Source: Nakamurella sp. PAMC28650 (GTDB lineage Bacteria > Actinomycetota > Actinomycetes > Mycobacteriales > Nakamurellaceae). Taken from it: 64,000 nt of DNA. Both the position numbers and the translations under genes were made by a program. Each line of letters opens with the position of its first letter. The stretch's first letter is position 1. Positions 55,358 to 64,000 of the stretch are shown here, one piece after another. Under the pieces are notes generated by a model. The model was given only the letters and a program-made list of their open reading frames with translations. It ran no database searches and was not told the origin of the DNA. The stretch lies in contig NZ_CP060298.1 of assembly GCF_014303395.1 (NCBI RefSeq), forward strand, positions 434,001 through 498,000, written 5' to 3'.

Positions 55358-55379
55358 ATCTTGGTCAGCTGACCAAGAT
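55358..55379. promoter_or_regulatory. 22-bp perfect palindrome, probable TetR operator
   Basis: ATCTTGGTCAG is followed directly by its reverse complement. It lies 61 bp from the TetR start and 16 bp from the predicted MFS -35 box, so one bound dimer could act on both divergent promoters. Confidence 0.8.
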
Positions 55380-55394
55380 GACCGCCGCGAATCC

Positions 55395-55424
55395 TTGACG
55401 GGCACACCGACGAGTGTGGATAGT
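55395..55424 (+). promoter_or_regulatory. Predicted promoter of the MFS gene, giving a leaderless mRNA
   Basis: TTGACG (55395-55400), an 18-bp spacer and GATAGT (55419-55424). Transcription would begin close to the A of the ATG at 55431, consistent with no ribosome site there. Confidence 0.55.
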
Positions 55425-55430
55425 GGGCCG

Positions 55431-56621
55431 ATGGAGCGGCTGAGCTATCCAAGGGCGGGTGTCGCGGCAGCGTTCTTCGCTCAGGGCATCGGCTTTGCGG
55501 TGGTGCTGACCCACCTTCCGGCGTTCAAGGACCAGCACGGTCTCGACGATCTGGCCGTCACCGGCGTGATGTTCGGGGTGGCCGTCCTGGCCGGGGTCGG
55601 ATCGACGGTGGCGGGCAGCTTCGCATCCCACCGGGGCAGTGCCGTGACCCTGCGCGCGGCCTTGCTCCTCGCCGCCGTCGGCCTGACGATCACCGGGACG
55701 GCCGGCTCGCTGCCGGTCTTCCTGGCCGGCGTCGCCGTGTACGGACTCGGCCTGGGGACGGTGGACGCCTCCGAGAACATGCAGGCCGTTGCGCTCGAGG
55801 CCCGTTACGGCCGCTCCATTCTCACGTCCTTCCACGCCGCCTGGTCGGCCGGCGGCATCGTCGGCGCCGTCTACACCTCGCTCACGAACTCCTGGACGCC
55901 GGCCGAGTCGTTCGTACCCATCGCCGTCGTCGTCGGACTGATCGCGCTGGCGCCCTATCTGACGGCCGCGGACGACCCGCACTCCGGGGCCGAGGACTCC
56001 GCCGACCGGGAGGCTGCCATGCCCTGGCGCCCGCTGGTGATGCTCGGCGCGGCACTGGTGTTGTTCTACGTGGCCGATTCGGCGGCGGCGTCATGGTCGA
56101 CCATCTATCTGCGCGACGGGCTGGGCGCCTCCGCACGGCTGGCGCCGCTGGCCTACGGCGGGTACCAGGCCACCAGCCTGATCTCCCGGCTGGCCGGGGA
56201 CTTCCTGGTGCGGCGAACCGGCGCCGTCGGCGTCGTGCGGATGGCCGCGGGCATCGGCACCGCCGGATTGCTGCTGGTCGTGCTCGCCCCCGGGCCGACC
56301 TTGGCCATCGTCGGGTTCGCGGTGCTGGGAGCGGGACTGGCGGTGGTGGCGCCACTGACCTTCTCGGCCGCCGGGGTGCTGGCCGGTGACGGGACTCCGG
56401 AGCAACGCCGGCGGCGGGCCGATGCGCTGGTGGCCAGGCTGAATCAGTTCAACTATCTCGGATTCGTGCTCGGCGGCGTGCTCACCGGGTTGGTCAGCTC
56501 TGCCGGTTCCCTGCGCTGGGGCTACGTCGTTCCGCTGGCGCTGACTGCGGTGCTGGTCCTGCTCGCTCCGGCCTTCGCCCCGCGCCGCCGCGCCGCCAGC
56601 GTCCTCACCCCCGACCGCTGA
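55431..56621 (+). CDS. MFS transporter (DHA/YbjJ-like exporter)
   Basis: 396 residues, about twelve membrane helices, with AAFFAQGIGFAVVLTHLPAFK at the start and FVPIAVVVGLIALAPYLTAAD at the end of the first half. A central acidic loop separates the two halves. The ATG at 55431 is preferred, since the upstream TTG at 55395 is the promoter -35 box. The last 17 bases overlap the end of ureD on the other strand. It may export the product sensed by the TetR. Confidence 0.88.
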   Translation: MERLSYPRAGVAAAFFAQGIGFAVVLTHLPAFKDQHGLDDLAVTGVMFGVAVLAGVGSTVAGSFASHRGSAVTLRAALLLAAVGLTITGTAGSLPVFLAGVAVYGLGLGTVDASENMQAVALEARYGRSILTSFHAAWSAGGIVGAVYTSLTNSWTPAESFVPIAVVVGLIALAPYLTAADDPHSGAEDSADREAAMPWRPLVMLGAALVLFYVADSAAASWSTIYLRDGLGASARLAPLAYGGYQATSLISRLAGDFLVRRTGAVGVVRMAAGIGTAGLLLVVLAPGPTLAIVGFAVLGAGLAVVAPLTFSAAGVLAGDGTPEQRRRRADALVARLNQFNYLGFVLGGVLTGLVSSAGSLRWGYVVPLALTAVLVLLAPAFAPRRRAASVLTPDR

Positions 56622-57360
56622 TTCCGACGGCCCGGCGGGCCGCATGGACATCCCTCGCTGCCGCACTCCAGGAGGACCACCAGGCCCGTGCGGGCGAGCC
56701 GGCCAGATCGGTCCGCAGGACCCGCCCGATCGTCCCCGCACCGCCGCCGAGGCGGAAGAGGCTCCCCGCGAACAACGGCGGAAACCCGGGGGGCACCGTC
56801 CCGATCAGGGTCACGGTATCGACGACGGAGGCCCTGCCGAGAATCCCGGGGAGTTCGCGGCTCTCGCAAGAGGAGAGGTCCAGATCCTCGGCCAGCACGG
56901 AGGTCCCGCCGACGGCTACCTGATTCTGCACCCGCAGCGCGCCACCTCGTTCGCCGGAGCGACCCAGCACCACCGTCTCCCTGACGCAGACGACGGCTTC
57001 ATCGCCAAGGGCATACCTGCTGCTGCGCAGGGTGTTCGCGCCGTCGGATATCACCAGCGGTTCGCCGTGCCAGAGCAGCAGACCACCCGCTTCGACGACC
57101 GCCCTGACGTTCCACCGTGATTGCTCTCCCTCTGCGTCGTAGGCGACAGTGCCTGCCGTCTCGACGATCTCCAGCCACGCGCCCGCCCCGACCCGCAACT
57201 CCAGATCAACCGCGTCACCACCCAGCAACAGTGCCGAGGTCGCGACCAGTGCGACCTTGGCGCCGCCGTCATCGGCGCTGATCAGACGGGGAGCCAGATT
57301 GCCGCCGATGAGTTCGAGTCTGGCTCTTCCCCCGTCGACCCGGACGGCCACGCGCGTCAC
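56605..57360 (-). CDS. ureD: Urease accessory protein UreD
   Basis: 251 residues, somewhat short for the family. Typical features are [39 protein letters not shown] and [15 protein letters not shown]. It scaffolds UreF and UreG on apo-urease for nickel insertion. It overlaps ureG by four bases and is the last gene of the operon. Its 3' end runs 17 bases into the convergent MFS gene. Confidence 0.9.
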   Translation of the reverse strand: MTRVAVRVDGGRARLELIGGNLAPRLISADDGGAKVALVATSALLLGGDAVDLELRVGAGAWLEIVETAGTVAYDAEGEQSRWNVRAVVEAGGLLLWHGEPLVISDGANTLRSSRYALGDEAVVCVRETVVLGRSGERGGALRVQNQVAVGGTSVLAEDLDLSSCESRELPGILGRASVVDTVTLIGTVPPGFPPLFAGSLFRLGGGAGTIGRVLRTDLAGSPARAWWSSWSAAARDVHAARRAVGISGRG

Positions 57361-58145
57361 GAGAGCGGGTGGACGTGACTGTGCGGTCCTGCTCCCCCGT
57401 GAACGTGGAGCACGGCGGTGCCGCCCGCCTCGGCGTGGCTGTGCGGGGCCATCGGACCGGGGTCGACGGCCACGTGGCGACCGGATCTGAACGCGACCAA
57501 CAGCTCTCGTACCCAGGCCATCAATCCGTCGATCGACTCGCGATCGTGGCGCGACAGGGCCAGCACCGGCCGACCGTCACGGGCCTTCATGCCGTCGGCG
57601 ACCATCTGCCGCACATCGACCCCGACGTGCGGACCGAGGTCGGTCTTGTTGACCACCAGCAGATCCGCGCGTCCGATCCCCGGACCACCCTTGCGGGCGA
57701 CATCCCCGCCGCCGGCCACGTCGAGCACGAAGATCTGCGCGTCGACCAGCGCCGGCGAGAAGGTCGCCGTCAGATTGTCGCCCCCTGATTCGACCAGCAC
57801 CACGTCCAGCGGCGCGAAGTCGGCTTCCAGGTCTTCGACGGCGAGCAGGTTCGCCGTGACGTCGTCCCGGATCGCCGTGTGCGGGCAGGCGCCGGTCTCC
57901 ACTGCGCGAATGCGCTCGGGGTCCAGCACCCCGGCCGACCGCAGGTACCGGGCGTCCTCGTCGGTGTAGATGTCGTTGGTGATGACACCGAGGCTCAGTT
58001 CGGTGTTCAGCTCACGACAGATCATCGCGATCAGGGACGACTTCCCGGTACCGACGGGTCCGGCGATCCCGAGCCTCAGCGCGCGGGAATCGGGGTGGAC
58101 GGAGGTGGAGGGGTGGTCCCCGGAATTCGGGTGGATGTCAGGCAC
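57357..58145 (-). CDS. ureG: Urease accessory GTPase UreG
   Basis: 262 residues. P-loop [14 protein letters not shown] is near residue 27, then the metal-binding CPH in [30 protein letters not shown] and the base-specific NKTD. The C-terminal 35 residues are His-rich ([25 protein letters not shown]), adding a nickel-storing tail in the manner of some UreE or HypB proteins. No ureE gene is in this operon, so the tail may stand in for it. Confidence 0.95.
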   Translation of the reverse strand: MPDIHPNSGDHPSTSVHPDSRALRLGIAGPVGTGKSSLIAMICRELNTELSLGVITNDIYTDEDARYLRSAGVLDPERIRAVETGACPHTAIRDDVTANLLAVEDLEADFAPLDVVLVESGGDNLTATFSPALVDAQIFVLDVAGGGDVARKGGPGIGRADLLVVNKTDLGPHVGVDVRQMVADGMKARDGRPVLALSRHDRESIDGLMAWVRELLVAFRSGRHVAVDPGPMAPHSHAEAGGTAVLHVHGGAGPHSHVHPLS

Positions 58146-58794
58146 GGAACAACCTCTGGGTGGTGGTGGAATGGATCTCGGCCCACTGCTCGATCAGGGG
58201 CGCACCGAACGCGGGGATCTCGTCGGGTTCCGTCAGGCCGGCGACGGAACCGGCCATCCTCTCGATGTCGTCCTGCACCCCGATCACCCAGGCGGTGGCG
58301 TCCACCGGATCCAGCGGCGCGATCTTCAAGGCTGCGGCCGCGATCGTCTGCGCCTCGTCGTAGCCGATCAGCCTGCCCAGCTGCATCGGTGCCAACCCGG
58401 TGCAGGCCGCGGCCACCCCGAGGACCACAGCCCGGCAGGGCAATCGGATCGCCTGCAGCGCAACCACTGCGGGATGCTCCGGCCACAGCCGGCCGACCAG
58501 CCGGCCGTACCCCCGACCCAGTAGTGCGGACGTCTCCCGGAGCGCCGGACTGATGGTCCTGGCCCGCCAGGCCAGATCGACCAGGGCCAGCCCCGTGCCG
58601 GGATCGGGACCCGACGACAGGTGCCTGGCCACCACCGCCGCGCCCGCCTCGACCCTGGTCACCGTCCGCAGCCGGGCGGTGATGTAGCGGGGTACGTCAC
58701 GCGCCGGCATGCCGCCGTTGATCGCCGGCTCCAGACCGGCCGACTGGGTGTGTGCGCCGGTCGGCAGACGGGCGTCCGACAGCAGCATGAGCAT
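58138..58794 (-). CDS. ureF: Urease accessory protein UreF
   Basis: 218 residues from the ATG at 58794. [22 protein letters not shown] is the UreF start region, and the helical body includes [24 protein letters not shown]. The frame is open up to 58929 (GTG), but that extra part is a Gly/Ala/Thr/Ser repeat plus the palindromic element. The first ATG at 58794 is therefore chosen, although its ribosome site is weak. It overlaps ureG by eight bases. Confidence 0.88.
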   Translation of the reverse strand: MLMLLSDARLPTGAHTQSAGLEPAINGGMPARDVPRYITARLRTVTRVEAGAAVVARHLSSGPDPGTGLALVDLAWRARTISPALRETSALLGRGYGRLVGRLWPEHPAVVALQAIRLPCRAVVLGVAAACTGLAPMQLGRLIGYDEAQTIAAAALKIAPLDPVDATAWVIGVQDDIERMAGSVAGLTEPDEIPAFGAPLIEQWAEIHSTTTQRLFRA

Positions 58795-58804
58795 CAGCTC
58801 GGAG

Positions 58805-58900
58805 CGGCCCGCGCCGGGGCCGGTGGCCGCGCTGAGGCCGGTCACCGCGCCGGGGCCGGTAGCCGCGCTGAGGCCGGTCACCGCGCTGAGGCCGGTAGCC
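58805..58900. repeat. GC-rich tandem repeat before ureF
   Basis: Repeats of about 18 bp built from GGCCGGTCACCGCGCTGA and GGCCGGTAGCCGCGCTGA, four to five copies. In the ureF frame they read LSAVTG and LSAATG. They are contiguous with the palindromic element at 58901. Confidence 0.85.
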
Positions 58901-58980
58901 GCGCTTATCAACCCGTCGATTTCTGTCACATCCGTCCCAAACGCGTCAAGTTCATGAGCGCGGGCGAAGTTGATAAGCGC
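58901..58980. repeat. Interspersed palindrome, family A copy 3 (one arm shortened)
   Basis: GCGCTTATCAAC at 58901-58912 pairs with GTTGATAAGCGC at 58969-58980. The full 30-bp arm is the right one (58951-58980); its complement matches the left arm of the 17444 copy at 29 of 30 positions. The other arm has lost about 18 bp. A G-rich tract (58979-59030) adjoins the full arm, mirroring the C-tract of the other copies. Confidence 0.87.
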
Positions 58981-59049
58981 GGCAGGGGCGGGCGGGGCGG
59001 GCGGGGCGGCAGGGGCGGGCGGGGCGGCGAGCGGTCATCGGGCCGGCCA

Positions 59050-60753
59050 TCAGAACATCGAGTAGAGCTGGGCGAGGGGCAGGACGGAGGCGGGGGCGGG
59101 TTCGACGGGCTCCCCGTCGATCCTGATCGCGAACGTCTCGGGGTTGATGTCGATCACCGGGAGCACGTCGTTGTTGATCATCTGCGCCTTGCCCACCTCG
59201 CGGGTGGGCCTGACCGCGACGAGCGATCGCTTCAACCCGAGACGGGCCGCCAACCCGTCCTGCAGAGCCGCCGGGGCCACGAAGGACATCGACGACTCGG
59301 CTCCGATCGCATCCCCGAACGACGGCCGCATCAGCACCGGCTGCGGCGTCGGGATCGAGGCGTTCGGATCACCGAGCGCACCCCAGACGATCGCCCCGCC
59401 CTTGATGACGATGGCCGGACGGACGCCGAAGAACTTCGGCTCCCACAGCACGAGGTCGGCGAGCTTGCCGGCCTCGATGCTGCCGATCTCGTGATCAACC
59501 CCGTGCGAGATCGCCGGGTTGATGGTGTATTTCGCGATGTACCGCCGGGCCCGGAAGTTGTCGGCCGGCATGGAGCCGCCGATGTCACCGCGTCGCAGCT
59601 TCATCACGTGCGCGACCTGCCAGGTGCGGGTGACGACCTCGCCGATCCGGCCCATCGCCTGTGCGTCCGAGGACGTCAGCGAGATGGCGCCCATGTCGTG
59701 CAGGACGTCCTCGGCGGCGATGGTCGTCGCCCTGATCCGGGATTCGGCGAAGGCGAGATCCTCTGGCACAGCGGGGTTCAGATGATGGCAGACCATCAGC
59801 ATGTCCAGGTGCTCGGCGACCGTGTTGACGGTGTGCGGCAGCGTCGGGTTGGTGGAACCCGGCAGGACCATCGGCAGCCCGGCCAGCTTGAGGATGTCCG
59901 GCGAGTGCCCGCCGCCCGCTCCTTCGACGTGGAAGGCCGACAGGGCGCGACCGGCGATCGCGTCGATCGTCGATTGGACGTAGCCCGCCTCGTTGAGCGA
60001 ATCACTGTGCAGGGCAACCTGCAGGCCCCACTCCTGCGCCCCGCGGAGCGCAGCGTCGATGGCGGCCGGCGTGGAGCCCCAGTCCTCGTGCACCTTGTAG
60101 CCGCCGGCGCCGCCCAGCGCCTGCTCGGCCAGCGCCTCCATGGACACGGTGTTGCCCTTGCCCAGCAGCAACACGTTGACGGGCAACGCATCCATCGCCC
60201 GGTGCATCTTCTCCAGGTGCCACGCTCCGGGCGTGACGGTGGTCGCCTTCGTCCCCTCGCTCGGGCCGGTGCCGCCGCCGCCGATGGTGGTCAGGCCGGT
60301 GGCCAGGGCCTCGTGGATCTGCGAGGGCGAGAGCAGGTGGACGTGCGAGTCGAAACCGCCGGCGGTCAGGATCTTCCCCTCGCCGGAGATGACGTCGGTG
60401 GAGGGCCCGATCTGCAGATCCGGGTGGACACCGTCCGCGACGTCCGAGTTCCCGGAGCGTCCCAGCGCTACGATCCGGCCGTCGCGGATGCCGACGTCGG
60501 CCCGGACGATGCCCCAGTGGTCCAGCACGATCGCGTTGGTGATGACGGTGTCGGGCGCGCCCTGGGCCCGCGTCGTCAGGCCCTGCGCCATCGACTCGCG
60601 GATGGACTTGCCCCCACCGAAGACAGCTTCCTCACCGCCTGCGGTGTAGTCCTTCTCGATCTCGATCCACAGATCGGTGTCACCCAGGCGCACCTGGTCG
60701 CCGACCGTCGGGCCGTAGAGCGCGGCGTACTCGGCGCGGGAGATCTCCACCAT
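59050..60753 (-). CDS. ureC: Urease alpha subunit UreC
   Basis: 567 residues, full length. Catalytic nickel-site features are HVHLLSP, the carbamylated lysine in [16 protein letters not shown] at about residue 220, [13 protein letters not shown], and the flap Cys-His pair in MVCHHLNP at about residues 320-322. Hydrolyses urea to ammonia and carbamate. It starts on the last base of ureB, as TGATG. Confidence 0.97.
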   Translation of the reverse strand: MVEISRAEYAALYGPTVGDQVRLGDTDLWIEIEKDYTAGGEEAVFGGGKSIRESMAQGLTTRAQGAPDTVITNAIVLDHWGIVRADVGIRDGRIVALGRSGNSDVADGVHPDLQIGPSTDVISGEGKILTAGGFDSHVHLLSPSQIHEALATGLTTIGGGGTGPSEGTKATTVTPGAWHLEKMHRAMDALPVNVLLLGKGNTVSMEALAEQALGGAGGYKVHEDWGSTPAAIDAALRGAQEWGLQVALHSDSLNEAGYVQSTIDAIAGRALSAFHVEGAGGGHSPDILKLAGLPMVLPGSTNPTLPHTVNTVAEHLDMLMVCHHLNPAVPEDLAFAESRIRATTIAAEDVLHDMGAISLTSSDAQAMGRIGEVVTRTWQVAHVMKLRRGDIGGSMPADNFRARRYIAKYTINPAISHGVDHEIGSIEAGKLADLVLWEPKFFGVRPAIVIKGGAIVWGALGDPNASIPTPQPVLMRPSFGDAIGAESSMSFVAPAALQDGLAARLGLKRSLVAVRPTREVGKAQMINNDVLPVIDINPETFAIRIDGEPVEPAPASVLPLAQLYSMF

Positions 60754-61085
60754 CAGAGGGCACCGCCGTCACTCTTGATCTGGAGACCGGGAATCCTGCG
60801 CAGACCCTTGAACGCCACCGCAGCAACGTCTCTGGATGCGCCTGGCTCGAACCGCCGTGAGGTGCCGGACGGGATGTCCAGCCGGAAGCCGTGTGCCGCA
60901 GCACGATCGAATTCCAGGGCGGTGTTCGCGTCCGGCAGGTGCAGGTGCGATCCGATCTGGATCGGCCGGTCACCGGTGTTCACGATGTGCAGGTCGATGC
61001 GCTCGGAGCCCGTCCGGTCGCCGTTCAGCACGATGCTGCCCGGTGCGGTGCGGACGGCCCCGGGACCGTCGGACGAAGCAGACAT
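60753..61085 (-). CDS. ureB: Urease beta subunit UreB
   Basis: 110 residues. [22 protein letters not shown] and [16 protein letters not shown] are family hallmarks. The ATG at 61085 is chosen; the longer frame upstream is antisense-like and overlaps ureA. Confidence 0.95.
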   Translation of the reverse strand: MSASSDGPGAVRTAPGSIVLNGDRTGSERIDLHIVNTGDRPIQIGSHLHLPDANTALEFDRAAAHGFRLDIPSGTSRRFEPGASRDVAAVAFKGLRRIPGLQIKSDGGAL

Positions 61086-61096
61086 GAGCTGGACCC

Positions 61097-61399
<303 letters not shown>

Positions 61400-61457
61400 G
61401 GCGTGCTCCCGGAGAGGTCGACGGAACGGCGCGAGGTCGGTGCGCCACTGCAGCAGA

Positions 61458-62744
61458 TCATGTCAGCACCCCGGGCGGCGCCCCACGGACGAGGTACCGC
61501 CGGACGACATCATCCCCGATCCCGGCCACGGTCCCGATCTCGGCCTGCTGCACGGCCCCGCAGGCCAGCGCGGCCGCGAGGTGGCGGGCCAACGCGAACG
61601 CGGTGGCCGGCTCGTCGAGGACGCCACCGGCACCGGGCACCTGACGGTGGTAGTCACCGAGCCGCTCGGCAGCCTCGGACCATCCGTCCCGGAAGAACGC
61701 GAAGGTGGCGGCGAAGCGAGTGGGGAGTTGAGCGGGGTGCAGGTCCCAGCCCTGGAAGATGCCTTGCCGCAGGGCTCGCGTCACCCCCTCGGCGTGCACC
61801 TGCCAGCGAAGGCCGACGGTCTGCGCGTCGCCGGTCGGCACCTTGTTGTCGGAGCCGTCCGACACCCGGACCCCGGTCTCGGCGGCGGCCAGCATCATCA
61901 GACCCTTGGCGAAGTCGGCGACCGGATGACGGAGGTTCTGGTGCGCGCCCAGGATCCCCAGGCTGGCGGTGTAGTCGTAGGTCCCGAAGTGCAGCCCGGA
62001 GACGCGCCCGCCGGCGGCGTGGATCATCCGGCCGACCGGCACGGTGCCGTCGGAGCCGAGCACGGTCTGCGGTGTTTCCACCTGGATCTCGAAGCGCAGC
62101 GAGCCGGCGGGCAGTCCGTGCGCGGCCTCCAGTTGCGACAGCACCGCGCAGAACACCTCGATCTGGGCCAGCGACGTGACCTTGGGCAGGGTGATCACGA
62201 ATCCGGCGGGCATCGGCCCGTGCGAGAGCAGCTCGGCGAGGAACAGGTCCAGCGTCCGCAGCCCCCGACGACGGGTGGCGCCGGCCAGGCACCTGATCCG
62301 GACGCCCCACGACCGGGGCATCTGCGATCGCCGGACGACGGCGGCGGCCCTGATCGCATGGCCGTCCTCCTCCAGGTCGTCGGCGGGAGTCCCGCGGTGT
62401 GCGCGGAAACCGTCCTCGAAGTCGATCCGGAGGTCCTCGACCGGTTCGCGTTCGAGCTTGGCGAGGGTCAGCGAGCCCAGCTCGTCGGGTGAGTCGCTGA
62501 GCAGCGACAGCACGGTGTGCCACTGCGCAGGGAACTCCGCCACCGCCGCCCGTGCACGCCCACCCCACGCCTGCACCACTCCCTCGACGAAGCCAGGCAC
62601 CGGGAGATATACGGTGTGCACCGTTCCCGGGGCGGGCGGCCCGGGATAGGCGGCGGCGTAGGAGGTGTCGTCCGGCGTCAGCATCTCGTCCCAGTGCCGC
62701 AACAGCTCAGGGCCGAGGACCCCGGTCTCAGGGGATGAGTTCAT
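61458..62744 (-). CDS. DUF6986-type (HpcH/HpaI aldolase-like) protein
   Basis: 428 residues. [40 protein letters not shown] and [15 protein letters not shown] give the acid-rich PEP-mutase/aldolase barrel of citrate lyase beta-like enzymes. Such proteins lie beside malate synthase in actinobacteria and probably make or break a C-C bond with glyoxylate or a related keto acid. It overlaps the malate synthase gene by 17 bases. The exact reaction is not known to me. Confidence 0.82.
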   Translation of the reverse strand: MNSSPETGVLGPELLRHWDEMLTPDDTSYAAAYPGPPAPGTVHTVYLPVPGFVEGVVQAWGGRARAAVAEFPAQWHTVLSLLSDSPDELGSLTLAKLEREPVEDLRIDFEDGFRAHRGTPADDLEEDGHAIRAAAVVRRSQMPRSWGVRIRCLAGATRRRGLRTLDLFLAELLSHGPMPAGFVITLPKVTSLAQIEVFCAVLSQLEAAHGLPAGSLRFEIQVETPQTVLGSDGTVPVGRMIHAAGGRVSGLHFGTYDYTASLGILGAHQNLRHPVADFAKGLMMLAAAETGVRVSDGSDNKVPTGDAQTVGLRWQVHAEGVTRALRQGIFQGWDLHPAQLPTRFAATFAFFRDGWSEAAERLGDYHRQVPGAGGVLDEPATAFALARHLAAALACGAVQQAEIGTVAGIGDDVVRRYLVRGAPPGVLT

Positions 62745-64000
62745 AGGCCCGGGTCGTCAGGAAGTCGACGTAGTTCCTCTGCGTCGTCAGGTCGACCAGC
62801 AGGTTGCGGGCATCGGCCAGCAGATTCCGACCGTGCGGAACCTCCGCCCAGGCATCGGCCAGGGTTTCGGTGGCCTCGTCGACGATCTGCGTGATCAACG
62901 CCGGGGTCACCACCCGACCGGTGTCCAGCATCGTCCTGGCCTGCCGCCACTGCCACACCTGGGAACGCGAGATCTCTGCAGTGGCAGCATCTTCCATCAA
63001 GTTGGCGATCGCCACCGCGCCTCGCCCCGACAACCAGGTCACAACGTACTCCAGTGCTACCGAGATGTTGCTCCGCAGACCGGCCTCGGTCACCGGCGGC
63101 ACGCCGTCGACCTGGAGCGAGGCGAAATCCAGCAGATCGGACGCGGCCACCGAGGCGTCCATCCCCTGGTCCGATTGATCGACCCCGTCGCCCAGTGCCG
63201 CGTCGAAGATCTCCGTGCAGAGCGGCACCAGGCCCGGGTGGGCCACCCAGGACCCCTCGTATCCGGCGCCGGCCTCCCTGGTCTTGTCGGCACGCACCTT
63301 GGCGTAGGCGATCTCGTTGGCCACCGGATCCTTCGAGGGGATGAACGCGGCCATCCCGCCGATGGCGTAGGCGCCGCGCCGATGGCAGGTGGCCACCAGC
63401 AGATCGGAGTAGGCCGTCATGAAGGGCGCCGCCATCGTGATCGTGTTGCGATCGGGCAGCACGAAGTCGGGGCCGGCGTCCCGGAAAGTCTTGATCACCG
63501 AGAAGAGATAGTCCCAGCGGCCGGCGTTCAGCCCCGAGGCGTAGTCGCGCAGTTCGTAGAGGAACTCGTCCATCTCGAAGGCGGCCCAGATGGTCTCGAT
63601 CAGCATCGTGACCCTGATGCTGCCGGCCGGGATGTCGCAGTACTGCTCGGAGAAGGCGAAGACCTCGGCCCACAGGCGGGCCTCGAGGTGGGACTCCATC
63701 TTGGGCAGGTAGAAGGCCGGGCCGAGGCCCCGGGAGAGCAGCTCGGCGGCGTTGTGGAAGAAGTACAGCCCGAAGTCGACGAGCGATCCCGACAGGGGCG
63801 CACCGTCCAGGCTCAGATGCTTCTCCGGCAGGTGCCAGCCCCGGGGGCGCATCACGATCACCGCATGCGGGCCGTCGGACAACGCGTACGACTTCCCCGA
63901 CTGTTCCAGGGTGATCGTCCCGCGGATGGCGTCGGCCAGGTTGATCTGGCCGTCGATCACGTTCTCCCAGTGCGGGGTGTTCGCATCCTCCAGGTCGGCG
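62728..64000 (-). CDS. aceB: Malate synthase A (N-terminus beyond window edge)
   Basis: Condenses glyoxylate with acetyl-CoA to malate. The frame is open at the right edge (ADLEDANTPHWENVIDGQINL). Then follow ALSDGPHAVIVMRPRGWHLPEKH, VTMLIETIWAAFEMDEFLYE (barrel) and a C-terminal helical domain with VWQWRQARTMLDTGR. About 424 residues are visible of roughly 540. It heads the run that continues into urease genes. Confidence 0.93.
   Translation of the reverse strand, partial: ADLEDANTPHWENVIDGQINLADAIRGTITLEQSGKSYALSDGPHAVIVMRPRGWHLPEKHLSLDGAPLSGSLVDFGLYFFHNAAELLSRGLGPAFYLPKMESHLEARLWAEVFAFSEQYCDIPAGSIRVTMLIETIWAAFEMDEFLYELRDYASGLNAGRWDYLFSVIKTFRDAGPDFVLPDRNTITMAAPFMTAYSDLLVATCHRRGAYAIGGMAAFIPSKDPVANEIAYAKVRADKTREAGAGYEGSWVAHPGLVPLCTEIFDAALGDGVDQSDQGMDASVAASDLLDFASLQVDGVPPVTEAGLRSNISVALEYVVTWLSGRGAVAIANLMEDAATAEISRSQVWQWRQARTMLDTGRVVTPALITQIVDEATETLADAWAEVPHGRNLLADARNLLVDLTTQRNYVDFLTTRAYELIP

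Noticed and set aside
58795-58929. Longer UreF N-terminus starting at the GTG at 58929
   Set aside because: The extra 45 residues come from a tandem repeat and a palindromic element; the UreF fold begins at the ATG at 58794.

Overview
The window is high-GC DNA from an actinobacterium (Actinomycetota). Three things support this. There is a bacterial proteasome activator (bpa) ending in GQYL. There is a rhamnose locus with a Streptomyces-type RhaI and an aldolase/dehydrogenase fusion. The window also holds a choice-of-anchor G/TIG surface protein, and starts include GTG, TTG and apparently leaderless ones. A Nakamurella- or Geodermatophilus-like genus would fit, but the sequence alone does not fix it. 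No tRNA, rRNA, CRISPR array, phage gene or transposase was seen. Both window edges cut through genes: pyruvate phosphate dikinase on the left and malate synthase on the right.

Layout. (1) 1-2.8 kb: ppdK and a divergent spermidine-synthase-like methyltransferase. (2) 2.9-17.3 kb: an L-rhamnose regulon. A leftward operon holds a DeoR regulator, rhamnulokinase, a class II aldolase and a rhamnulose-1-P aldolase/dehydrogenase fusion. A LacI regulator reads the same way. A rightward operon holds the ABC ATPase, two permeases, a binding lipoprotein, RhaI and an arabinose/fucose isomerase-like protein. (3) 17.7-27.9 kb: a flavin oxidase-DUF1365 pair, an MMPL exporter with its TetR and a strong operator palindrome, an EamA exporter, a lipoprotein next to a ferric-reductase-like membrane protein, a GNAT, a quinone oxidoreductase and bpa. 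(4) 28-51 kb: a polyamine-type catabolic island with an agmatinase-saccharopine dehydrogenase fusion, two DAO-family FAD oxidoreductases, two class III aminotransferases, an aldehyde dehydrogenase, an APC permease and an Lrp regulator. It is interrupted by a roughly 9.4 kb locus for a giant secreted protein with about 25 TIG repeats, split by a one-base frameshift. (5) 51-56.6 kb: HAD phosphatase, aldonolactone oxidase, PLP aldolase-like protein and TetR, with a divergent MFS gene. (6) 56.6-64 kb: a compact leftward run of malate synthase, a DUF6986-type aldolase and ureA-B-C-F-G-D. It links glyoxylate and urea use, as expected in ureide or purine breakdown.

The most unusual non-coding signal is a family of 80-99 bp imperfect palindromes. 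At least five copies lie between genes, built around GTTGATAAGCGC or GTTGATCCACGC arms, often beside C-rich or G-rich tracts. Related TGATCAAC-containing tandem repeats have expanded at the 3' end of rhaB and just after the giant-protein gene. A separate tandem repeat next to one palindrome blurs the start of ureF.
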